Shown here: positions 36,762-46,800 of the stretch, piece by piece
How positions within the stretch are numbered: the first letter of the stretch is position 1
How the letters are laid out: each line of letters starts with the position of its first letter
Source of the DNA: JAMZMI01 sp964353015
GTDB lineage: Bacteria > Bacteroidota > Bacteroidia > Cytophagales > Cyclobacteriaceae
DNA: 64,000 nucleotides
Direction of reading: 5' to 3'
NCBI GenBank assembly: GCA_964353015.1
Contig: CAYGUA010000015.1
Location: 1-64,000 of the forward strand
The notes under the pieces: generated by a model
Told to the model about the DNA's origin: nothing
What the model saw: only the letters and a program-made list of their open reading frames with translations
The model's database searches: none
Program-made: the position numbers and the translations under genes

Positions 36762-37526
36762 TCAACCATAAATTTTATTCAAGACGCCTGCAAGTCGAAT
36801 ACCTGCTTGCAGAAGTCTCTTGTTAACAATTTCAAGGTTTTTATAGTCATAACGGTAGTTTATTTTTTTGCTTTCTGGCAAGTCATAAACTTGTGATCTC
36901 AAATCTTTTGACTCATTTGCCCAATCATAGACCGTTGATGATTGCCATTGTTTTATTTCCTGCTCTGTGGCATGATCAAGTGTGCTAGTATATTCTGTGA
37001 AGCTATATTGCTGACCATCTATGATGCCTGAATCCCAGACCCTATGAAGGTTTGATGAAGACCAGAAATAATCAACTTTCAAATCATTCCCTCCTTTGTC
37101 TTTTCCATTTCCAACATGCAATGGTTGATGGAGATCTCCAATCAAATGAACCAAAAGCTTAAGTGCAAAAGCTTCATCTTCATCAGTAAATTTCTTTGAT
37201 TCTAATTCTTCAATAATCCTGTTTATCTGAGTTATTACATCACTTCCTTCTGGTATTCCTGCCTCTTGATATGTCAAACTATCAGGAATTGTAGCATAAT
37301 GCCATGTTTCCATATGGTCATATTTCGAGTTTGAGCGAATGAAGTCCATATAATTGCTGACTTCCGCCAAAGATTCATTACCCAACAAGGCATCAATTTT
37401 TTTCTTAGCCTTTTTTGTTAGGTGATTTTCAGCAATCTGACCAACTATTCTATGACCGGTTTTGCCCCAGGCAGAACATTCAACGATTATTAAAAATAAA
37501 AATGGAATTATCAAGAATCTTTTCAT
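36762..37526 (-). CDS. S1/P1 nuclease family, exported
   Basis: Zinc-dependent single-strand nuclease, 254 residues from the ATG at 37526. The signal peptide ends before the mature N-terminal Trp (WGKTGHRIVGQIAENHL), whose amino group is a zinc ligand in this family. Further zinc ligands are in METWHYATIPD, LVHLIGDLHQPLHVG and NLHRVWDSGIID. It would degrade extracellular or periplasmic nucleic acids. Upstream lies a predicted terminator and possible leader or small RNA on the same strand (37590-37697), which could attenuate its expression. Confidence 0.93.
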   Translation of the reverse strand: MKRFLIIPFLFLIIVECSAWGKTGHRIVGQIAENHLTKKAKKKIDALLGNESLAEVSNYMDFIRSNSKYDHMETWHYATIPDSLTYQEAGIPEGSDVITQINRIIEELESKKFTDEDEAFALKLLVHLIGDLHQPLHVGNGKDKGGNDLKVDYFWSSSNLHRVWDSGIIDGQQYSFTEYTSTLDHATEQEIKQWQSSTVYDWANESKDLRSQVYDLPESKKINYRYDYKNLEIVNKRLLQAGIRLAGVLNKIYG

Positions 37527-37589
37527 ACTCACAAATTAACTAAATGAATATGATGTTTGCAGCCTTGGATCGGTTAAGAAATTGACAAT

Positions 37590-37621
37590 AAAAAAAGGCG
37601 CCGCACCTCTGCGAACGCCTT
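37590..37621 (-). terminator. Rho-independent terminator, minus strand
   Basis: Read on the minus strand, AAGGCG (37621-37616) pairs with CGCCTT (37600-37595), with inner CGC/GCG pairing, and is followed by a run of seven T. It lies upstream of the nuclease start, so it ends something transcribed before that gene. Confidence 0.75.
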
Positions 37622-37697
37622 AATCACCAACCTAACCTAATTTGAAAACACTTACTGAACGCTAAGACATTGCATCTTATTACGTGTCTTCAGACAT
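37590..37697 (-). ncRNA. Candidate small RNA or attenuated leader
   Basis: The 314-base gap between the S1/P1 nuclease and mfd has no gene. On the minus strand it carries a TATAAT-like box (37698-37703) with TTTG upstream (37726-37729, 22-base spacer), then about 100 bases without an ORF, ending in a terminator hairpin (37595-37621) with a T-run. This layout fits a short transcript. It could be an independent small RNA or a leader controlling the nuclease 60 bases downstream. I recognise no Rfam-type motif. Confidence 0.4.
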
Positions 37698-37813
37698 ATT
37701 ATACTCAAGTAGTATAAAAATGTTTCAAAAAAATATAAAAATAATTATTCTTTTTCTGAAGTTCCATTGACATTATAGTTTGACAGAAATCAATTCTGAT
37801 AACATCATTATTA

Positions 37814-37821
37814 TACTTTTG
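37814..37821 (+). promoter_or_regulatory. -7 box (TAnnTTTG) for mfd
   Basis: TACTTTTG matches the Bacteroidota -7 consensus exactly and lies 20 bases before the mfd start codon. No convincing -33 TTTG is seen at the normal spacing. Confidence 0.5.
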
Positions 37822-37840
37822 CCCTCTTTTATATTCAATT

Positions 37841-40800
37841 GTGGTAATACAAGATTTATTTGATCAATACAAAACCAACAGTTTAATACAGTCTATTGCC
37901 TCAACTATTGGCACAAAAAGGATCGTAAGGCTTAAGGGATTATCAGGCAGTTCAGATGCTTTGATTGGTGCGTCTGTGTCATTTTGTAATCAAAACACCA
38001 ATTTATTTGTGCTTCATGACAAGGAAGAAGCTGCCTATTTCTTTGATGATGTCAAAAATTTCATCGATGAAGATAGTTGCTTACTTTTCCCTGGTTCATA
38101 TAAAAAGCCGTATCAATTTGAAGAAACTGACAATGCTAATATCTTACTTCGCGCTGAGGTTCTGAATAGAATACTCTCTGATTCGGGTAAAAACATGGTA
38201 ATTATTACCTATCCGGACGCATTGTATGAAAAAGTAATAAATAAAGCTTCTCTCTCTGAAAACACATTTAATATCTCAATTGGTGAAAAATTAGATGTCG
38301 ATTTTATAACAGAACTACTTATAAGTTATGATTTTGAAAAAGTAGATTTTGTATATGAAGCTGGTCAGTTTTCTGTTCGTGGGGGGATTATCGATGTATA
38401 CTCTTTTGGAAATGACTATCCATATCGATTAGAGCTATTTGGAGATGAAATCGAAAGTATTCGTGAATTCGACCCAGAAAATCAATTGAGTAAAAACTCC
38501 CTTCTCAAGGTTAATCTTATCCCGAATATTCAAACCAAACTTCTTAAAGAAAAGAGACAATCTTTTTTAGAGTTTTTGAACCCCAAAACAACCATTTGGA
38601 TCAAAGATTATCGAGAAACGCTTGATCTGATTGAAAAAGGATACAATAAAGCTGAAGAATCATTTCAGCAAATGATGAAAGCAAGTGGAAACACACAGGT
38701 GGTTTTTAGTCCTATTGATCTATTTGATTCAGAAAAATCGTTTGATTCGATATTGAAGAAATTTGGAATTGTAGAATTTGGAAACAGATATTATCTCAAG
38801 CCTGAAGAAGAATATAATTTCGAAATCAAAGCACAACCTCATTTTAATAAAAACTTCGATCTGCTTTCCCGAGATTTATTCGACTACCAAACGAAAAATT
38901 ATAAAACGTTAATAATAGCCGAGTCTGCAAAGCAAATCCAAAGATTGAGTACCATTTTTGAAGAAATTAATCCCGATATCTCTTTCAATGGAATTAAAGG
39001 CAGTTTGCGGGAAGGATTTATTGATCATACACTTGAAACTGTTTGTTATACAGATCATCAAATTTTTGATCGGTTTCATAATTATAGAAAGAAAGAAAAA
39101 TTTTCAAACGCAAAGTCACTTACTCTTAAGGAACTGAAAAGTCTTAACCCTGGTGACTATGTAGTTCACATAGATTATGGTGTCGGTAGATTTGCCGGTT
39201 TAGATACCGTAGATATCGGTGGAAACAAGCAAGAAGCGCTGAGGTTAGTTTATCGTGATGATGATTTGCTTTATGTAAGTATCCATTCTCTGCATAAGAT
39301 TTCAAAATATGCTAGCAAGGACAGTGAGCCTCCTTCCATAAATAAACTTGGTAGTCAGGATTGGGAAAACAAAAAAAAACGTGTTAAAAAACACGTTAAG
39401 GATATTGCCAAGGACCTAATCAGCCTTTATGCTAAACGTAAAGCAGCTCCTGGTTTTTCATTTGCTAAAGATGATTATTTACAAGCCGAGTTGGAGTCTT
39501 CATTCATTTATCAGGACACTCCCGACCAGGCTTCTGCAACTGCAGATGTTAAACACGACATGGAACTAGCTCATCCGATGGATCGGTTAGTTTGTGGTGA
39601 TGTTGGTTTTGGAAAAACAGAAGTCGCTGTAAGGGCGGCATTCAAAGCAGTCAACAATGGCAAACAAGTGGCTATTTTAGTTCCGACTACAATTTTGGCA
39701 ATGCAGCATTACCACACCTTTTCAGAAAGGTTAAGTCAATTGCCGGTTACGGTTGAGTATATCAATCGATTCAAAACAACCAAAGACATAACCAAAATCA
39801 AAAAGGAAACCAAAGAAGGAAAAATTGATATCCTAATTGGCACTCATCGTATTGTAAACAAGGATATTGAATTCAAAGACCTTGGGTTGATGGTAATTGA
39901 CGAGGAACAAAAATTTGGTGTTAAAGTCAAAGAACGGTTGAAAGAAATGCGAGTCAATGTTGATGCACTAACGTTGACAGCCACACCCATACCAAGAACT
40001 TTACATTTTTCTTTGCTTGGAGCCAGAGACTTATCTATTATATCTACACCACCTCCAAATAGAAGACCAGTAACTACAGAAATACAGGTTTTCAACGAAG
40101 AAATAATTCGTGATGCGGTTAGTCATGAGATTAGAAGAGGCGGACAAGTGTTTTTTGTGCACAACAGAGTTAGTGACATTGAAGAAATTGGAAATATTAT
40201 ACATAGGTTGGTTCCAGATGCTAAAATTGGACTCGCTCATGGACAAATGGACGGAAAGCATCTTGAAAAAGTGATGCTCAAATTTATTGAAGGCGAATAT
40301 GACGTATTGGTTTCTACCAATATCATTGAATCCGGTCTTGATATTCCTAATGCAAACACGATAATTATTAATAGAGCTCACATGTTCGGCTTATCAGATC
40401 TGCATCAGATGAGAGGTCGTGTTGGGCGATCAAATACGAAAGCTTATTGCTATCTAATTACTCCACCTACAGCTGGGCTTTCTGCAGAAGCACGAAAAAG
40501 GTTAACTACACTTGAAGAGTTTTCAGATTTGGGGGATGGTTTCAAAGTAGCCATGCGCGATCTGGATATCCGCGGAGCTGGAAATTTACTTGGAAGCGAA
40601 CAAAGTGGATTTATTAACGATATGGGTTTTGAGGTTTATCACAAAATCTTGGATGAGGCTGTTGCGGAACTTAAAGAGTCCGAATTCCAAGAGCTTTTCG
40701 AAAAAGATCCTAATTACGAACAATTAGAATTGTTAGTTGAGGATTGTCAGATCGAAACAGATTTAGAAATACTCATCCCAGAATCATACGTTTCTAATAT

Positions 40801-41200
40801 TTCTGAACGATTGAGTTTATATTCTGAGCTTGACAACCTTAAATCAATCCAGGATTTAGAAGCATTCACCGGTTCGATTAAAGATAGGTTCGGTTCTATT
40901 CCAATACCAGCATTAAACCTGATAGAATCTGTTAAAGTGAGATGGCTGGCCGAAAAGTTAGGTTTTGAAAAAGTTCTGATAAAAAATTCAATTTTGAAAT
41001 GTTATTTATCGGATAAGAAAAAAGAACAATATTTTCAATCAAAGACTTTTGGTAAAATTTTGCAGTATGTTCAGATGCATCCGGGTCGATGTAACATGAA
41101 AGAAAACAACAATAAACTGATTATAAGTGTAAAAAACGTAGATTCCGTGGATGTCGCTTTCAATGTATTAGAGGGCATGTTGGGCAATCCAATCGAATGA
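37841..41200 (+). CDS. mfd: Transcription-repair coupling factor
   Basis: SF2 translocase that displaces RNA polymerase stalled at DNA damage and recruits UvrA. It starts at a GTG codon. The 1,119-residue protein shows an N-terminal UvrB-homology module, the RNA-polymerase-binding domain (GDYVVHIDYGVGRFAGLDTV), Walker A GDVGFGKTEVAVRAA, DEEQKFGV, TATPIPRT, the RG module (NIIESGLDIPNANTIII, MRGRVGRS) and a C-terminal autoinhibitory domain. Its length and domain order are normal. It is not in an operon with other repair genes here. Confidence 0.97.
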   Translation: MVIQDLFDQYKTNSLIQSIASTIGTKRIVRLKGLSGSSDALIGASVSFCNQNTNLFVLHDKEEAAYFFDDVKNFIDEDSCLLFPGSYKKPYQFEETDNANILLRAEVLNRILSDSGKNMVIITYPDALYEKVINKASLSENTFNISIGEKLDVDFITELLISYDFEKVDFVYEAGQFSVRGGIIDVYSFGNDYPYRLELFGDEIESIREFDPENQLSKNSLLKVNLIPNIQTKLLKEKRQSFLEFLNPKTTIWIKDYRETLDLIEKGYNKAEESFQQMMKASGNTQVVFSPIDLFDSEKSFDSILKKFGIVEFGNRYYLKPEEEYNFEIKAQPHFNKNFDLLSRDLFDYQTKNYKTLIIAESAKQIQRLSTIFEEINPDISFNGIKGSLREGFIDHTLETVCYTDHQIFDRFHNYRKKEKFSNAKSLTLKELKSLNPGDYVVHIDYGVGRFAGLDTVDIGGNKQEALRLVYRDDDLLYVSIHSLHKISKYASKDSEPPSINKLGSQDWENKKKRVKKHVKDIAKDLISLYAKRKAAPGFSFAKDDYLQAELESSFIYQDTPDQASATADVKHDMELAHPMDRLVCGDVGFGKTEVAVRAAFKAVNNGKQVAILVPTTILAMQHYHTFSERLSQLPVTVEYINRFKTTKDITKIKKETKEGKIDILIGTHRIVNKDIEFKDLGLMVIDEEQKFGVKVKERLKEMRVNVDALTLTATPIPRTLHFSLLGARDLSIISTPPPNRRPVTTEIQVFNEEIIRDAVSHEIRRGGQVFFVHNRVSDIEEIGNIIHRLVPDAKIGLAHGQMDGKHLEKVMLKFIEGEYDVLVSTNIIESGLDIPNANTIIINRAHMFGLSDLHQMRGRVGRSNTKAYCYLITPPTAGLSAEARKRLTTLEEFSDLGDGFKVAMRDLDIRGAGNLLGSEQSGFINDMGFEVYHKILDEAVAELKESEFQELFEKDPNYEQLELLVEDCQIETDLEILIPESYVSNISERLSLYSELDNLKSIQDLEAFTGSIKDRFGSIPIPALNLIESVKVRWLAEKLGFEKVLIKNSILKCYLSDKKKEQYFQSKTFGKILQYVQMHPGRCNMKENNNKLIISVKNVDSVDVAFNVLEGMLGNPIE

Positions 41201-41280
41201 TTTTTCCATGTTTGGGCAATATTTCTTTTGTTTTTCTATTAAATAATAAATGAAAGCACCTTTTTATTGCCAATAAGGTC

Positions 41281-41288
41281 TATTTTTG
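41281..41288 (+). promoter_or_regulatory. -7 box (TAnnTTTG) for gldJ
   Basis: TATTTTTG matches the Bacteroidota -7 consensus and lies 51 bases upstream of the preferred gldJ start. It overlaps the TTG of a longer open frame, which argues against that longer start. Confidence 0.5.
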
Positions 41289-41339
41289 AAATATTTGTAT
41301 TTATTGCTATTTTGGGTGTTTGAAATAAAGAAACAGGTT

Positions 41340-42665
41340 ATGAAAAAATTAGTTAAAGCTGCGGCCTATCCAGCTTCGTTGTTGTCGTTGGCCGTAATCG
41401 TTGCTTCATGCTTTAGCAACGGAGCGCCCACCAGCTCAAGTCCTGGTGGTATTAGCACAACTACCGGTCTTGAATTTAATGAAGATGGTGGTTTTCAGGT
41501 AAATGATTTTCAGGGACAGCCAGATGGTCCCAATTTGATCTTCATTGAAGGAGGAAGAACTGTCCTTGGGAGTTTTGAAGAAGACGTATTAAACTCTAAC
41601 AACAATATCGAGCGAGCAGTGACAGTAGCATCTTTCTACATGGATGAAACTGAAGTAGCCAATATCAACTGGTTGGAGTATGAGTTTTACATCAAACAAG
41701 ATTCAGATGCTTATTACTGGAAAAACAATTTGCCAGACACTACAGTTTGGGCAAAAGACTTGGCCTACAATGATCCTTATGTAGATCATTATTACAGATA
41801 TCCTGGTTTCCGATTTTTCCCTGTTGTAGGTGTAAACTGGAGACAAGCTGTCAATTACTGCAAGTGGAGAACTTTGGTTGTAAATATGAAACTGGCTGAT
41901 GAAGCTGGTCTTTTGGATCCAATGGCGGCAGACGATGATGCTTTTGCAGGTGCAGAAGGTGGTGATCCTGTAGCTGGTGCTGCTCCTAAAAGAATTCCTC
42001 TTGAATCTGGTGTAGTGCTTCCAAACTATCGACTACCAACAGAAGCTGAATGGGAGTACGCTGCTCAAGCGCTTATTGGAACTCAGTGGTTAGACGAAAA
42101 CCAAACACATAGAAGATTATATCCTTGGGATGGCCATGCATTGAGAAATCCATATGGAAAAAGCATGGGTTATTTCCTTGCAAACTTCAAAAGAGGTAAA
42201 GGTGATTATGCCGGTATAGCTGGTAAATTGAATGATGGAGCTATGATTCCAACATATGTTTATGACTATCCTCCAAATGATTTTGGCCTTTATAACATGG
42301 CTGGAAATGTCAACGAATGGGTTCAGGATGTTTACAGACCACTTTCATTCCAAGACATGGATGATATGAATCCAGCGAGAAGAGATGCAGTTGGTGATCC
42401 CGAAAATGGTTATGATGGTTCTTATACATTCATTGGAAACGAAAGAGAATATTCACAAGAAGAGTGGGTCAAAAATACTGGTCTTCAAAAATCTTATGAT
42501 CCTGATAGCCCTCCAATGAAAAGAATGAGAGTTTATAAAGGGGGATCTTGGGCTGATGTTGCTTATTGGTTATCTCCAGGAACCAGAAGAGCTCTTTTCG
42601 AAGATTCAGCCACATCAACCATTGGGTTTAGATGTGCCATGATCAGAGCAGGTACAAATTATTAA
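41340..42665 (+). CDS. gldJ: Gliding motility lipoprotein GldJ
   Basis: A 441-residue lipoprotein with an FGE-sulfatase (SUMF1-like) domain. The signal ends in a VASC lipobox. GldJ-specific stretches are LIFIEGGRTVLGSFEEDV, SFYMDETEVANINWLEYEF, FPVVGVNWRQAVNYCKWRT, YRLPTEAEWEYAAQ, ANFKRGKGDYAGIAGKLNDG and GLYNMAGNVNEWVQDVYRP. GldJ is needed for gliding and type IX secretion in Bacteroidota, where it stabilises GldK. The start at 41340 gives a proper lipoprotein signal; an upstream TTG frame does not. GldK, GldL and PorV are not in the window. A terminator follows. Confidence 0.88.
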   Translation: MKKLVKAAAYPASLLSLAVIVASCFSNGAPTSSSPGGISTTTGLEFNEDGGFQVNDFQGQPDGPNLIFIEGGRTVLGSFEEDVLNSNNNIERAVTVASFYMDETEVANINWLEYEFYIKQDSDAYYWKNNLPDTTVWAKDLAYNDPYVDHYYRYPGFRFFPVVGVNWRQAVNYCKWRTLVVNMKLADEAGLLDPMAADDDAFAGAEGGDPVAGAAPKRIPLESGVVLPNYRLPTEAEWEYAAQALIGTQWLDENQTHRRLYPWDGHALRNPYGKSMGYFLANFKRGKGDYAGIAGKLNDGAMIPTYVYDYPPNDFGLYNMAGNVNEWVQDVYRPLSFQDMDDMNPARRDAVGDPENGYDGSYTFIGNEREYSQEEWVKNTGLQKSYDPDSPPMKRMRVYKGGSWADVAYWLSPGTRRALFEDSATSTIGFRCAMIRAGTNY

Positions 42666-42687
42666 GACAACCTATTATCTTTATTCA

Positions 42688-42715
42688 AAAGGGCTTCAAT
42701 TTATTGAGGCCCTTT
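42688..42715. terminator. Bidirectional terminator between gldJ and comF
   Basis: AAAGGGC (42688-42694) pairs with GCCCTTT (42709-42715), extended by TTCAA/TTGAG pairing around a short loop, with T-rich sequence after it on the plus strand and a short T-run after it on the minus strand. It separates the two convergent genes. Confidence 0.82.
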
Positions 42716-43411
42716 TTATTTTCCAGCAGCTATAGTCACAATTGATATGGTTTTAACTTCAGCTTTAACAAGTGCATCTACAATGATACCTATTGTGGCT
42801 CCAGTAGTGAGCACATCATCAATAATCACTACTTCTCTATCTCTAATTGATTCTGGATCTACTACCTTAAAAATACTGTCTACATTCATCCATCTGTTTA
42901 TTCTTGACTTTTTAGTTTGAGTTGAAGTATTGGTTTTTCTGATAACTGATTTTGTATCAATAGGAATACCGAGAACTTTGGATAGACCTATACATATTTC
43001 TTCACTTTGATTGAACCCGCGCAAACCCAATTTCTTTTTATGAATTGGTACAGGAATCATGACATCCGCGTTAAACCCAATACTTAATAATTTATGACCA
43101 TACCATTCACCTAAATGATTTCCAATTTGTGGCATATTTTGGTATTTCATGGTGTGAATCAGCTTTTGTGCCACACCTTTGCGGTTATAAAAAAGATAGG
43201 CCGAGACGAATTTTACCTTATTTTCGTAAACAAATTTTTGATAAAGAGGATTTTCTTTATCAAGATGGTAATTGGTTTCAGGAAGGGAAGATTTACAACC
43301 AATGCAGAGAATTTCTTCCTGATGAACAAGCGGTTTTTTACAATTGAAACAAATCCTTGGGAAAAACAAGGAAATAAAGTCGTTGAATATCTCTTTTGGG
43401 GAAACAAACAT
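42716..43411 (-). CDS. comF: ComF family protein
   Basis: Phosphoribosyltransferase-fold protein linked to DNA uptake. It has an N-terminal zinc-finger-like part (CFNCKK and CIGCKS) and a C-terminal PRTase motif VVIIDDVLTTGATI. The start at 43411 (MFVSPKEIFNDF) is preferred; a longer upstream frame overlaps the divergent gene at 43442. The length of 231 residues is typical. Its exact role in competence is not established. It is a single-gene unit convergent with gldJ. Confidence 0.92.
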   Translation of the reverse strand: MFVSPKEIFNDFISLFFPRICFNCKKPLVHQEEILCIGCKSSLPETNYHLDKENPLYQKFVYENKVKFVSAYLFYNRKGVAQKLIHTMKYQNMPQIGNHLGEWYGHKLLSIGFNADVMIPVPIHKKKLGLRGFNQSEEICIGLSKVLGIPIDTKSVIRKTNTSTQTKKSRINRWMNVDSIFKVVDPESIRDREVVIIDDVLTTGATIGIIVDALVKAEVKTISIVTIAAGK

Positions 43412-43441
43412 ATCAATAATAAATATAGCAATTTCCGTTAA

Positions 43442-43804
43442 ATGGCATACAAAAAAGACCTTGAGCTGGAAATAAGTTGGCAAAAACTGTTGCGGTTGTT
43501 GGAACCTGTAATGGGTAAAAAGCCTAAAGATCTAAATGCAATTTTGTTTCTTATTGGGGTTCAGGAATTAGGTAAAGGTGTTCGCCCTTTTTCAAAAGAA
43601 GAAAAACAAGATTTGATGCATATTGCTACTTGCAAGATTCTTTCATATTCAGATTTTTATGAACTGGAAGGCCTGGATAATGAAGGATGGCCACATTGGG
43701 TTGTAAAGCAGGAATTACCTCATCTAGATCTGGTAGAGCAGGAGAAATTATTAAAAATGCATGTATTAGAATACTTTACCAAAGAACTTAAATTTGATAT
43801 TTGA
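43442..43804 (+). CDS. Small conserved protein of unknown function
   Basis: A 120-residue cytoplasmic protein, rich in charged and Leu residues and probably all-helical: EISWQKLLRLLEPVMGKKPKDL, then IGVQELGKGVRPFSKEEKQDLMHI. I do not recognise the family, but the even composition and tight position (31 bases from the comF start on the other strand, 31 bases before the DUF4175 gene) support it as a real gene. It may be the first gene of the DUF4175-ybeY run. Confidence 0.75.
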   Translation: MAYKKDLELEISWQKLLRLLEPVMGKKPKDLNAILFLIGVQELGKGVRPFSKEEKQDLMHIATCKILSYSDFYELEGLDNEGWPHWVVKQELPHLDLVEQEKLLKMHVLEYFTKELKFDI

Positions 43805-43835
43805 TCTTAAAACAGAGTTGATCGTATAAAGGGCT

Positions 43836-46800
43836 ATGACAATAGAAGGAATCAGAGCGGGTTTAGAACAATACAAGCGTAAATTTTACTATAAGAAATT
43901 AAGTAAAGGCTTATTGCTTGCTCTGAGCGTATTCCTTGGATTATTTATTCTACTCAACATTTTAGAATCCTTTTTTTGGTTCAATAGCTCCGTCCGCTTT
44001 GTTTTTCTTCTGACTTTAATAATTTCCTTTTTAGCTCCGATTTTTTCATTGGTGTTATTACCACTTTTTGAGCTTTTCAAATTAAGAAAAGGAATTACCG
44101 ACAAGCAGATTGCATTGGAAATTGGTAAATACTTTCCTCAGGTTGACGATAAACTCTTGAATCTGCTTGAATTAAATCAATTGAGTCATAATGAGTCTTC
44201 TTTAATAGCTGCTTCAATCAGACAGAAAGAAGAATCGCTGAAAATAATAGACTTTTCATCAGCCATTGATTTACGGGTAAATCTTAAATATCTGTATCTC
44301 TTCCTTATAGTTATCACAGGATTGGGATTACTCTCCTTTATAAATCCGATTCTGATTTCAGGAGGCACAACAAGAATAATCCAGTTTCAGGATGATTTTG
44401 AAAAACCAATGCCGTTTCAAATTGCCATATCAAATGAAATGCTTAGAGCATATAAGAATGAAGATTTTGAGTTAGAGGTTAAAATATCAGGCGAAACTAT
44501 TCCACAAAACATTTATTTGGTTCTAGAAAATAAAAGAAGAATTAAACTGCTAAGTGCTGATAATCAGACATATAGATACACTTTCGCAAATATTCAAATA
44601 CCTACCTCATTCAACATTCAAGGAGCAGGATATATCTCGAAAGATTACAAGATCAATCTTATCAACAGACCAGAGATCACCGACTTCACTTTGAAACTGA
44701 ACTATCCAACATATATTAACAGAACAGATGAGCAGTTCAAAAATATTGGAAATGCTACAATACCAGAGGGAACAGAAGTGAGTTGGGCATTGAAAACCAT
44801 GGATACAGATAAAGCCGAGATAATAATTGACAAGAGTCGTTTCCCTTTTCAACATGTTGAAAATGAAGTGTTTACCTTCAATAGGCGAATTTTTGAATCG
44901 CAAGAATACGCTATCGATATGATCAATCAATTCGGTAAAAACAAAACACCAATTGCTTATACTCTCGATGTAATAAAGGATCAATTTCCAGAAATTGATG
45001 TAAGATTTATAAATGATACTATTAGATTTTCTTCCATAATTGTAGCAGGTAAAATCAACGATGATTACGGTTTTAGCCAATTGCGTTTATTTCAAAAACC
45101 ACTACCTGATGGAAAAACAACATCAGTTCCTTTGAAAATAAACAGAGGTCTGCCAACTCAGAACTTCGTCCACAGATGGGATGGAGATTCTACTATGTTT
45201 GCTGAGCACGAATCAGTAGAAATTTGGGTAGAAGTTTGGGATAACGATGGCGTTAATGGTGCGAAAAAAACAACATCAAGCAAGTATTTCTTTAAAAAAC
45301 CAAATGAAGAAGAGATTGAAAAAATCATTTCAGAAAATTCAAACCAAACCGAAAGCGAGCTAAAAAAGGCTGAAAAGGAATCCAAGAAACTCAATGATCA
45401 ACTCGAAGAATTAGAAGACAGATTAAAGAACAAAACAGAAATAGGATGGCAAGAAGAAAAATTAATTCAAGATATCATATCTAGAAAGGAAGAAATCCAG
45501 AAGTCGATAGAAGAAATTCAAAAGAAACACGAAGAGCTAATTGCTTCACAAGAGCAGTTCGACAAGCAAAGCGAAAAACTAGCTGAAAAATCTCAACAAC
45601 TTCAAAAACTAATGGAGGAGCTATTAGACGATGAAACGAAAGCACTCTATAATGAGCTTCAGAAATTATTGGAAGAAAAAAGCAGCCTGGATGAGGTAAA
45701 TAAACAGCTAGCGAAAATCAAGCCGAGCGAAAACAATCTTGAGAAAGAACTAGAGCGAGCCATTGAATTATTTAAAAAGTTAAAGCTTGAAACGAAAATC
45801 GAAGAAACGGCTAATAAACTCGAAAAACTCGGAGAACAACAAGAAATGCTCGGAGAAGAAAATGAGAAAAACCAAAAAGAGAGCAATCAAGAAGAATCAC
45901 TTGAAGAACAAGAAAAAATAAACACCGCGTTCGAAGATGTAAAAGAAGATGTAAAAGAAATTGAAGAATTAAATCAGGATATGAAAAACCCTGAACCTCT
46001 AGAAGATTTTCACGATGATGAAAAGGAAATCCAGGAAGATCTAGACGACCTCACAGAAGAATTAAAAACCAAACCATCAAAAAACACTCCAACAAAACAA
46101 AAAAATACCGGTAAGCAGATGAAACAAATGGCCGGAAAGATGGCCGAAATGCAAAACAATATGGAAATGGAAATGATGGAGGAAAATCTGGAACAATTAA
46201 GAGACATCTTGGATAACTTGATAAAGACATCTTTTGAACAAGAACGAATCATTCAAGACTTCTCATCTGTTTCACAAAGCGACCCTCGTTTTTTGGAACT
46301 TTCACAAGATCAATTGAGACTTATTGATAACTCAAAAGTGATAGAAGACAGCCTACTATCTCTTGCCAGCAGAGTTCTACAAATCAGCAATTTCGTGACA
46401 AGGGAAATAAATCAAATCAATAGAAGTTTGGAAAGTGCCTTAGACGCTATCAAAGAAAGACAAAAACCACAGGCCACAAGTCATCAACAATTTGCTATGA
46501 CATCTATGAACAACCTGGCTCTTTTGCTTGATGATGTAATTCAACAGATGCAAATGGCCATGTCCAAACCTGGCGGCAGCTCCGGTTCTAAAAAAGGAAA
46601 AAAACCTAGCATGAGCCAACTGCAGCAACAATTGAGTCAACAAATTCAAGATCTTAAAAAAAGTGGAAAATCAGGGAGACCTTTGTCTGAGGAGTTGGCA
46701 AGAATGGCAGCAGAGCAAGCTCGGATAAGGGAGCAAATGGAAGAAATGCAGCAAAAGCTAGAAGGACAAAATGAAAACGGAACACAAAATGGCAATGGAT

